From: Lepidonotus clava
Taxonomy: Eukaryota > Annelida > Polychaeta > Phyllodocida > Polynoidae
DNA: 64,000 bases
Reading direction: 5' to 3'
Assembly: GCA_936440205.1 (NCBI GenBank)
Contig: OW387139.1
Location: 31,398,378-31,462,377 of the forward strand
This document shows positions 12,797 through 24,700 of this stretch, piece after piece. The position numbers and the translations under genes are program-made. The notes under the pieces are model-generated. The model did no database searches. It saw nothing but the letters and a program-made list of their open reading frames with translations, and had not been told where the DNA came from. How positions within the stretch are numbered: the stretch's first letter is position 1; each line of letters begins with the position of its first letter.

Positions 12797-15700
12797 ATGT
12801 CCTTCTCGCCAGTCATCGTGGACCCTCCTCCTTACAAAGACTCCGAGGTAAGCACTGTTATAGTTCCATCCGACCCACCTGTTGTGCTGTATGGTAACAT
12901 TAACTTAAGTAAAAAAAATTCTTAATGAAATCCACTGAAAACTAGTGTGAATGATGTCTTTATTGAAGGACACAGATGATGGTCAATCGACCCCTGCCCT
13001 GTCATGTGAGTGTGTTCATTGATAGCCTGATGCAGTTACAGAAGCCATTTCCCCTGCTGGCGGTGTTCCGCCGACGCCTTAGGTATGCCATACCCCTATA
13101 ACATTTCTCCCCCATGCTGCCGCTTGTCTTGATAACATTCCCATGATAGGGATGTTGGACTGCAACCAAAATGCAACGTAATCTTACTAACGCTAAACGG
13201 GTAATTCTTAGGCCGCCCTTACTATATTATGAGCACTTGCAAAGTAGACATAATTAGTTTAATGATGCTATAACCATCACTGCATTTACGTAGTATTGGT
13301 ATCCGGGTCATGAGTGTGCAGTACTAGTGGTGCTTTTATTGAAAACAAAGAGTCATTGCCATCTTATCCCGTGTGTCATATTTAAAGCCAGTAACCGCAA
13401 ACAAAAGTATCTAGGCAACAATAAACATATTACAATCAAAACATTTCTGTAACCACCAGACATTTTCTTTACCACTGGTTCCCACATGGACTGTATCCAT
13501 CGGCTCAGATGGGCCTTTCCTTCCACAATGTTCACAACTTTGCTTTGGATCTGCATACTTAGCCTATATCTTTTACATGGTGATCCATATCACTATTACA
13601 CAGATGAAAACCAATTTCTCCTCCCATAAACTAATAGATTTCAAGCAAAACTCTGTACAAAATATAACATGAATTCATGTACATGTATAACCTGAATGGA
13701 ATATGACCCTTAATTGTGACCTTTGTGTGTGAAACTCCATTTACAAGAGTTAATACATATATAGTCTATAGATTAATGAGGAACCCAGAAGACTTTTATA
13801 TTTAGACTATATTTCCCCTGCATATGAACGTTATGCTGGTAATTGATACATCTGTATACTGGTATAGGCCTATATATGTCCCTCATACAGGTTCCCCAGG
13901 TCGAAGGCCAGTAAAGGACCCCTGCTGCGGCCCTCAGTATTTGGTAGGATGCTGCTTCCCTTGCAGTAAACACCTGAGTAAACACTTTCCTGCCGCAGTG
14001 ACCGCTACGTGTGTGGGTCTATTGATGTCCTTCACACACGCCGCCTGCCTTATGTAACATCCTACAGAGGAGGGTGTGGCTGAATAATGATGAGTGACCA
14101 GGTAATATTATACGTGAATGTTGAGGTCACTATATAGAATGGTTCAAAAGCAATTAGCGTTTAATGTAAAACAACTTTTTCTTCAAAATTTAATCATTAT
14201 ACTAAAATTATTATACACCTAGCCTATATGATCATTTTCCTAGACAGAGAAACGCAAAATTCTGGTTACCGTAGGCAGATAACAGCATGTTTGCGCTATC
14301 AAAGCCAAAGTACCCTCTCCTCCCTCGTAAACCTTCCAAAACTAAGGCCTTGTAGATGTAGTCGTAGCAATACGTCGTTGCCTTACCTGTTTTCAGTGAC
14401 AGGTAGGACTGATACAGGTGCGAGAGTCTGTCCATTACCTGCTAAAGGTGGTAGGCGAGGCCTCGCCCGTATTTCAATATGTATGCATCTAACTTGTTTT
14501 GGTTGACGTTAAAGCCCTAATTACACTACGCGTCGGGTCTGTCCTCGTGTTGAGCAATCTTACCCGACGCGAGCAGGCAGGCCATATTACACTTTGCGTT
14601 AGACCCTACGCAAAGTATATCATACTACACGTTTTTGCACGCGTTGGGGTCGCGTTGGGCACGCGTTGGGTCGCGTTGGGTAAGAAGGTCGCGTCGGGAT
14701 TTACAAACATGTTGGTAAAATAATGCGAATTAGACGCTTTGGGCAATGCAACCTTACCCGACGCATAGTGTAATATGACCTTAAAGGGAGCCAAAACCAA
14801 TAAATTCAATGAAATTTTCCAAACTCAAATAATCATAGAAATCCATTCCTTGAACCTATTCCTGGTCCATGTTAAAATCTAAACCATGAAATATGGTAAC
14901 AGAAATCATGAAAAACATGTTTTCCTTGCTCAAATCAATTAATGTGGATCCGCAAAAATAGGGTTTGTTTACAAACAAATGCAAATATTACCATCTCTTG
15001 TGGCATTCTACTATAGTTTGAGCTAGTTTTCACAACTAATACTTTGCCGCTGACCTTAACTGGACTTATCTAACATATTTCTATACTTATCTGAGTTTTG
15101 AAAATTTTGTCAATAATATTGGTTTTGGCTCCCTTTAAAGCAACCCACAGCAAAAAGGTCAGCCTAATCACAAATTTGGACCTATATGTGAAAACCTCAA
15201 ATTGTCTTCCCATATAAACGATTTGTCAAGGTTATTGATGGATTGGTCGGATACCTTCATTCATGTATAAAACATCCGTCGCGATAAGAACCTCATTTGA
15301 CCATGTTTACTAATATTCAGTTTTATTATAAGCATGTTGTCAATTTTGTTTTTCAGATATCAGCATTATGACACATACTTTATATCGGATACTCTATTAG
15401 AGACTGCACTTCTTTTCCCGAAACTTCTCACACTATTTATGTTATTTGAAACAATGCAGTTCAATACGAGATAGATTTATCAACATGCTGCATGTTCCTA
15501 CGTTTTTCACACTGCGTGAAATTAGACTTTAATCAGTTAATGACCTTTAATTTTGTAAATGGAGCCATTTAGGTTCATTAAAGGCATAGTATATGTCATC
15601 TTTCCAATACCTTTGCAAGATCTTTAATGAACTTTTAAAGGTCACCTGAAAAAGGTTTGGAAAGGTCTTGTAAAGGTGACCTTTAAGTTTTCATTACCTT

Positions 15701-18700
15701 TAGCACACCTCAATGGCTCCATTTACAGAAACTTTAAGGTCTCAAAAGGTCTTTTTTCGTGCAGTGTCAGTTGTGTCATATTTCACGAAACATGTAAATT
15801 ATACGACATGGGCCTACTTTAGTTTACTGTTTCAATACCAACGCGTTTCCGTTTCGTTTGTTATAGCAACATCATTTTGGTGATACCATAATTGTGGCGG
15901 TAATCAAGCAATGCCACCAAGTATGTCACGTATATTGAGCCAATGGTATAACCCCATCCTGACCTGAGTGAGAGCTATATAGGCCTAGTTGTCGTCAATT
16001 TCCTGCATCACAAGGTCGTGAAACATGCCTACAGCTGTGAAAGAGGGTTTCTCTATTTCACATATTGTTTATTGTGGACACCATGATTGAAACCCACCAT
16101 TATCCCTTAAAAATGTAGGAAATGATTAAGAAAAAAACAGGCTTATCACTGTAGTCTATGCACAGTTATTATTCAGGTATTTGCTTTGAAAAATAGCTGA
16201 AATCTTTTGGAAATTCCACATAAGTGCATGTTGTGATCATATATTTGTCCACTAAAAAGCCATTTTTTGCGGATCCGCAATAATTCAATAATGTATTCAA
16301 AAGGCCTTATCCAACGGCTCACTCCAGTTTGCTTAGGCCCTAAAATATATTCCTCATCATGTGTCTTAGCATCTATTAAGATGCTGAGATGTTTCCCATT
16401 AATGGACTCTGTGATACCCCGTACTCCATCCTTTATAAATCATCAGCATATATGGATCTTAACCTATCCGACTTTTAGTCTTGATGGGGATGGCTATACC
16501 GCCTTCATTCTGTCATTAATCCTCATAGTTCCGATGGCAGTGCTATCCAGAGCCAAAACATGAGCGGAAAACTTCCCGAACAAACTTCAAACGGCAATAG
16601 TAATCTTCATAGTCCACACTTAATTGTACGTCCTGGCTGAAGTAAGGTAATCTACACGTCCCCGGAGATTATTTTGACCACAATGTAGCTATCCATTGAA
16701 ATGCACATATTCTTTTACTGCTTTCCATTTTCGTGCCAACCAATTATGTTGATATGTTTGTTGTGTTCAGGTATATACTACTTATCATCCATTAATCCCT
16801 GGCATTCGAACAATCAGATTGTCATCCTTGTCAACCAATAACCAATTTTCTGGTGTGGACCAATTGCTGGCACAACCAATATAAGTGTCATATATTGATG
16901 ACATCTGGTAGAATCCGATCCATAGTGTATTTGGGGACTAATATTGTGGCCGCGGTGATTTCACTTGAATGATATATTTCAATATGAAATTTCTTCAAAC
17001 TCTGAAAAATAGCTAAAATATCTACAGATAACAAAAGGGAAGATCCCTGAAAAGCAAATTGGAGAAGGTGCATGTTACAAAAATGTTTCCTTTTCTACAA
17101 TTCATTGCAGTTTGAGACTCTATATCTCATGAAGTACTTGCAGTCGATTTCTAATTTATAAATTGATAAATGCATACACTTTGAACTAAATATCTTATTG
17201 TTGAGAAAGTAAATGTAGGATGGACTCAAAAAATTGCAATTATAAATCCTGACTTTTGGCACCAGGGACGGGCGGTGGAACGAAATTAGTTGGTATCGGA
17301 AGTACTTATAATCCAACTGCCCGAACTTTGTTTGCTCACCCACCCGACTTTATAACACTTCTTCCAATTTAAGCAATTAGGTTGTGTCGTACAGTGTAAT
17401 GTGACTTCACTTTTTATTCCCTGGACAGAAAGGGTACCAATAGGTCCCTAATGCATAATGATCCTACAAGGCACAACGCTTCATGCGAAATATAATTTCT
17501 CTGTTGCCCTCTTTATTTCATAATTATAATCAATGTGTCGAACTCAGTCATCTGTCCCCCTTTTCTTTGAATTAGTTCCATGTTATGGGACCCCCCCCCC
17601 CCCCCTCCAGCTGAGTCCTCGATCATAGATACGTAGCTGCATGTAGTTCCACTAGGATCCACAGCAGTGTAAGGATAACCCAGTTATTTTGTCCATTAAC
17701 ATTTGACCTAAAGAAACAGTATGTAATTGTCGGACCATGTTCAACTGAAGGCCGCGGCAAATTAAGTATGGGTTGGGAGCGGGAGCTTATTTTCAATGAG
17801 CTGCCTTTGTGCCGCCCTTTCGAGAATTACCGTAAAACCCCTAATTTAAGCCGAACCCCAATTTAAGCTGCACCCTGACTTTAGAGTTTATCTTTAGATA
17901 CTTTTTTATCATATTTTTTCAGAGATCTAATAAGCCCATCCCACATTGGGCATATCCCAGGGTTGGACAAGGGTTGGACAAAATTAGCGTCTAAGCCATC
18001 CTTGTCTTCTAGAGTTGAGAGTATGGGAATAATTAATAATTATGTTTTTCTCTATCCCTAAGTACTGATAAAACCTTATGATTTCTTAGATTTTACCAAT
18101 TAATAGATTTGCAGGTTTGCCAGCCAATCAAAATGCTGCATTTTAGGGAAAATAGGGTTAGACATTATAGGTTTGACTGACATATGCTTAAACATTGGTT
18201 CCTATGTGAAAAATGCCAATATATAAAGCAGCATTTTATAAATGTTCAGAGCAATTTGTCAACCAAATCACCATGGTTCATTTTGTTTTGCACTTCTATC
18301 TTTGGAGATTGAATAAGAAAGAAATCGCTATGAAATTTCATGGTAAAATTTGATGTCTAAGTATACTGGGATGGGCTTATTGTATCCAAGGTTGTGTAAA
18401 ACCCTGATTTAAGCCGCACCCTTAAAGTTAAGGCGTTATATGATCTCATTTCTGAAAGTAACCCTAATTTAAGCCGCCGCTTGAATTAGGAGTTTTACGG
18501 TAGGCCTGTATACAACTGCACATGCTTATAGTTACATCACATTTGCGTTGAGTATTTCTATTCCAAGTTTACTCAGTCCTAGCCGGGACGAACCTGACTC
18601 ACTTGAATATAACACTGGCGTTCACCAACTCTGAAACAATATTCTGAGTAGTGCAGACGTCTCCCTTTGAACCAAGGTACGTTACATAAACTATTTGTTA

Positions 18701-21700
18701 GGTATTACAGATATTGCAACGTTAATAAAATTATAAGCAGAAAGGGTAGAAAGGAAAGGGATATATGTACTTCTATGTATGGTCGTGCCTGGGTAGGACG
18801 CATTTAGTACTCACGGTACCGGTGTTTTGGTTAATGAAGCAGTATTCCTGTCATGCACCCGAACATAGTTTTGTCGGACAATTTAGGTATATGATATGAA
18901 GCAATTTGCAATAATATTATGGGCAAGTTGGCACAAATTGCTTTTTCGTGTAATTGGAAATTATATTCAGGGGCAGCTCAATACGGTAAGAAGCACCAAA
19001 TTCTGGGAGTTATGGAATAATGATCCCTCTAACAATGTTTCAGTAATTAGATATTTATCACAGGGGAGGTTAATGTACCAAAATGTCCAACCCTCTCTAG
19101 ACCTGGGACCCTAAAAGGCCACTGTCGTTAGGCTAGTGCACTTTCCGGGTGCAAGCTGCGACTTCAATGTTAATTTCCCGAAGGGTATAATATATAGATG
19201 CAAATTCCATATAAACACAGTACGGCAATAAATGAACAAACACACAAAGTTGGCTGATGCCGGCGTCAGTAAAGACCGCCTAGAAAGGATTTTTTTATTA
19301 ATCCACAAGAGCATCCTGGCAAGTTAAACCAGCGTAAATAGGAGGTGACAGTGACTTGGGTGGAGATCTGTTGGAGTTCAAGCAGTAACTAACAACAGAA
19401 GTAGTCTCCAACCCTAAATCTAGGGGGTGCTGCAGTTTAGGTGGCGCCCCCTGTCACCTCCCTTATTTATACTCATATTTTGTGTAACATAATATTTCAC
19501 ATAAACACAGTACGGCAATAAATGAACAAACACACAAAGTTGGCTGATGCCGGCGTCAGTAAAGACCGCCAATCTCCAAATTAGACTCAAAGTCCAGAAG
19601 TTGAGAATTGTCTAGCACCGCCAAACCCTAGAAATACTCTCCTGAATGTAATGTTTGCGCTCAGGTTGTGTTACCAAATAAGACAGGACAGCCATAGAAC
19701 TCCAGTCTCCCAATGTCATGATATCTTGCAACGGAATTCCTATCTCGTGCAGAAAGGCAGCTCCTGAACGACGGAGTGAATGTGACCCATACTTTGTGGG
19801 ATCAAGTCCAATCCGACTGGCACTTTGCTTGACATACAGTAGGAGATCTCCATACAAGACAGGCGAGAACTCACCCGCGGAGTGTCGCAGAAATAATGGA
19901 CCGTCCATCGGACCAGGGAACTCCTGGAAATGCTCTAAAAGCAAAGTCACCGCACATAAAGGCTTATTTTCCACAAAATGAACAGGTATTTCCAACACAT
20001 GTTCTGCATACTGCACGGTCTTGGAAGACCTCACCGAGACCAACATGCCCCAGTCATGAAAAGTTATGTCTTTGCGCAGAACTAAATGATGCAATTTAAA
20101 GGCAGCATCTGGCACCACGTTTGATTTCCTGAGCAATGTCCTGAAGGAAAACACAACACTTGCCCATAAGGCTCGCTGTAAGGCATCTTGAAGATCGGTG
20201 ACATGGTGAATATGTAGGAGCTGAGATACGGTGAAAGGACGTTTCTGTTCCAGATGAGCTCCTAGTTGTCGTTTGAGACCTTGCATCACCAGCTTAATGA
20301 GAAAAGAGGCACGAAAACCACTCTCATGCCCATAGAAACGATGCAAAACACATATGCTAGATAAATAATTGTTAATAGTGACATATTTTGCAGTGTGTGA
20401 CATCCACACCAAGAATCTAGCCACCGTTTGATCAGAGGCTGGGAGTGGGGATAATCCGTTTCTCGAACAAAATGAGATAAACTTCTTCCATTGGCTGTTA
20501 CGAGTTGTAAGCGTGTTCTCTGACCACGCCTGACTCACAGCTAAGGCAACTTCCTGATCCAGCTGAACCAACGAATCTGCAACAACACAAAGGAAGATCA
20601 TGGATATCCATAGAACCACGCAAGGGTATTCTTGACAACCAATCGGCTAGTAAATTAACTTCACCCTTTACATGACACGCTCGCAAATATATATTCTTTG
20701 TTGCGCATATCCAAAAGGTCTGCCTTATAATTGCCATTGAGTCACGATTCACACTAACTCCTTTGTTGATGGCAGACAACACTTGAGTATTGTCGGTATA
20801 ACACAATACATGACAATCTGACCACAAGTCAGCATACCGACACACAGCTAAATAAACTGCAACTAACTCCAAGTAGTTTATATGGCTATGCTCTGGCACA
20901 ATCACGTTCTGCCAATGTCCGTGATCGTCACACACATGGGATACATCAGCGGGTGACAAGTCTAAATCAAAAGAACCCGCTTGCCAGTCCTCACCACAGA
21001 CGAACCCATAGCCCATCATACAAGCGTCAGACCAAACCACTGGACCATCACCAAAGTTGGGCACTATCAGACGTTCCTTTCCATTGAAAATCTGGGCAAA
21101 TTGTCGCCACCAGTTTAGATCCAGGCGAAACTCCTCAGTGAGTCTGATACGAGGGTTTCCCTCAGGCAAAGCCTTAAGTAGGTCTACAACTTGACGTGAG
21201 AAAATACGACCTCCTCGTATTACCTTTGAACAGTGAGAAAGAATCCCACAAAGCCTCTGCAATTGTCTTTTAGTTGCTTTGTTTTTCTCACTAAAGAAAT
21301 CCAGTTCGGACCACAACTTATCCAGCTTGTCCTGTGGTAGTGACATGGACATTTCTACACTGTCGAATATTATGCCCAAATACCGAACAGAAGTCGAAGG
21401 GGCGGCACATTTCTTCCATGCGACTTCAAACCCCAAACTGCCCAAAAGAGTGAACAAAGTAGCCTGCGCACGAGCACACTCATCTCTTGTTTCTCCTACT
21501 ACCATAAAATCATCTATGTAATTCACGACATTATGGTAGCCGAGTCTGGACATGCACCGTACCACAAAGTTACTAATCTGAGTAAACAAGAACGGGGCAC
21601 ATCGCAGTCCGAAACAGATCCTAGCATCGTACAAGTAAGTAGTTTGTCCATCAACAGGCCAGCTAATTCCTTGATAGATCCATTGATCAGGTCTGATCGA

Positions 21701-24700
21701 AATGGAACGATAAGCCGACGCTATATCAATGGTAGCCATGAAACAGTTAGGACTCAACAGGCTAGAGACTTCATCAATAGAAACATAGTTGAAAGTCTCG
21801 AAAGTGGTATCCATGTAGTTATTTATAGACTGTGACAATGGACGCTTACAGTCTGTTATAGGCCTATACGACCCATTTGGTTTAGGGACAGCTCCTAGCG
21901 CATGAACACAATGAGGAACATCGTCCGCAATAACATATTTCCCCTCACTGATTTCCTTAGAGATGAGGGAGTCAATGTAGTCAAACGCATCTCCATGAAG
22001 CGCCGAGCGATAATTGTCACAAAAATATGGATCAATATCAACCCCTACATCAACTATGGCAAAGCCATGACGTACACCATTGGACAAGTAATCCTTCAAT
22101 GCTAAATCCGTTTCGTACTGCAAGTAATACAACCAAGGCTCAGGTTTCATTTGACTAACAACACCACCCAGATACACAGGATCTGATAGCCGAATTTCCA
22201 TTGGGCACATTTCAATTACAGATTCAACCCCAAGATGAGCAGGCACTTGAGTAGTAGAGCCACGAACATGAAGGTCACGGAACTCATCTTGTCCACGAGA
22301 CAGCACACCAACTCGACGGGAAGTGTAGTCCAAGCCAAACGTCCGAACACCATCAGGAGTAGGGGAATTAGACGAACTAAGAATTCTGTAAGTAGAACAT
22401 GAATCATCACCAAGTGAATTTACATCAGTTCCAATAACTGCTGTATTTTCAACCGACGCTGCCGGATGAATTACTTCCACTGAATCAACTGAACATTCAC
22501 ATACTTGAGTAGTATACAAATTATCTTCAACCGACGCTGCCGGATGAAGTAATTCATCTGAACCATTTGAATATTCATACACCTGAGTCACATTCAAATC
22601 ATCTCCAACCGACGCTGCCGGATGAAAACCCAAATCATCAGTAGACGTAGAGACATTATCAAATTCTAACGCTGTTAGAAGTTCGGTACAAAGCCGGGTT
22701 GACAATACACTGCTTGATTCAACCGACGCTGCCGGATGAACAGAAATATCACCAGAAACCCTGACTGACTGAGCCTTGGAAAACGGGATCTCACCATAGA
22801 GTCACTGCTTTTTACCCTTTGATTGACACCCAGACGCTTTGTGATCCGCACCACACACACGACACTCGTGTTTTTTAGAGCATTTGCCTGAACAGGTGCG
22901 ATAATTCCAGTTGTAACATAGATCCTCAGGGAAGCCATCAGGAACATATCCATCCTTCTTATCACGATCCTGATTATCCCCTTGACGCTTATAGCGCCCG
23001 TATCGACCTCCTCTGAAACTGGAACCACCACGCTTCGACAACTGCAAGTTCCCTGCATGAAAATGAGATGCAACTCCAAGGACGTCACCCTCAGAGAACC
23101 TTGGGAACACGTCCTTTGATTTGATGTACTTGTCAACTACGAATCGATCGTAGGCCACAAAGGCTTGATCTTGAAATCCATGTTGTTGCGCCTGTTTAGC
23201 CACAAAATTAAAATGAGCTATATAACCAGTCAGGTCACCCCGAACTTGTTCCACATGCTGCATTACACGGCCCATGCCACTCATCAACTCCCGTAAGGTA
23301 AGCTTAGTGTGATCCATAGATTTCACCTGAGTACCCTGATCCACATGTTGTATATAGTACTCTGGACGGAATAGAATACCTTTGTGCGTATTTGGAGAAG
23401 GATCAATCGCCTGAGACAGCTGTTGTAGTGCCGACGTGAGGGGCCCCGACACAACGTCCGCAGGTACCCGAAGTGCTGCCGGAGACGCATGGCTGGGCGA
23501 CCCGTGGAGTTGAGAGGGGTCCGTCGTGGACCCACGCGGCTTCACTCCCGTCGACGGCGGCTCACCCCAAGGGTTAGTAGACCTGTAGTACGACTTGCCA
23601 CCATCCTGAAAAGGTCCAGAAAGCTCCAACCTGTCCAATCTAGCAGCAAGTTGACCCACTACCTGTGAATCTGAAGCACTACGTTCACAAGCAGCCGCGA
23701 TCTGGTCCTCCAAGTAGGTTAGGTACGCGGGGTCCTCCCGATCCTTATACGGCTTCTCTTTAGCGGCCATCTCAGTTGCTAATAATGACTTACACTGAGA
23801 ACCAAATGGCCACGTATGCCGACTTCCACACCCTGAACAGTTTTTTAACATTACCGACTACCTTCCTAGTCCTGGCAAGTTAAACCAGCGTAAATAGGAG
23901 GTGACAGTGACTTGGGTGGAGATCTGTTGGAGTTCAAGCAGTAACTAACAACAGAAGTAGTCTCCAACCCTAAATCTAGGGGGTGCTGCAGTTTAGGTGG
24001 CGCCCCCTGTCACCTCCCTTATTTATACTCATATTTTGTGTAACATAATATTTCATATAAGCACTTTTATATCTACTTAACCATATTGTATGCCCAGAAC
24101 TATAGCGCATGCATGTAGTTTGCGAACTTATATGACGCATGATTCTGTGATAAATATCTATATCAACTGTAGTTCCCCACCAAATGAGAACGATTTCGGT
24201 GTATATTTGGTGCAGAATAATACATTTCTTTTCACGAAACATATGTTAGATAGTTTCAAGTCAATGACAATCATTTGAAAAAGTATTACTTTGAACAGTT
24301 TAAACAATGGCGGGAACAGATATACTATATACTCGGAAATGCAATAGAAGCATGTCCCAATTACTGTGACCTGTTCTTTATATAGTAACAATATGCTACG
24401 AGTTTCCATCGGTTCATTTGGAAGAAAATAAGACTGCCATCCAAATCAGATCAAATCAAATACATTATTGTTAACCTTATAAGTTGAAATGACCTGTAAG
24501 TGTAAATTTAAAAAGAAATTGCTGGACTTATCCTGAGTTTCCAGAACGTTGTAAACAAATTATGAAAATCAAGATGGAACAACGGATTTAATCAGTTTTA
24601 TTAAAGAACCGCCTCATTCCTTTCATACGGCCACCGCTGAGTATTGCTCCACATAATAGCCGATCTCAGTCATATTTTGCAAGTAGCCTGAATTGGCCAA

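Larger units (their letters stand above)
19211..24055 (-). mobile_element. Ngaro-like (DIRS-order) tyrosine-recombinase retroelement
   Basis: The element is about 4.8 kb with split direct repeats. Read on the minus strand, a 186-base repeat (23870-24055) opens it. Three long ORFs follow, then a 70-base repeat (19501-19570), a second copy of the 186-base repeat (19314-19499), and a second copy of the 70-base repeat (19211-19280). This A1-ORFs-B1-A2-B2 order is the hallmark of Ngaro elements. Both repeat pairs look identical or nearly so by eye and the three reading frames look open, so it appears whole and young. It sits antisense in the first intron of SPFH-like paralogue 2. Confidence 0.85.

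Noticed and set aside
18896-19114. 72-codon plus-strand ORF before the Ngaro element
   Set aside because: No recognisable domain, and the composition looks random.
22675-23136. 153-codon minus-strand ORF overlapping the Ngaro Gag-like ORF
   Set aside because: It is a different frame across the same element and has no domain of its own.
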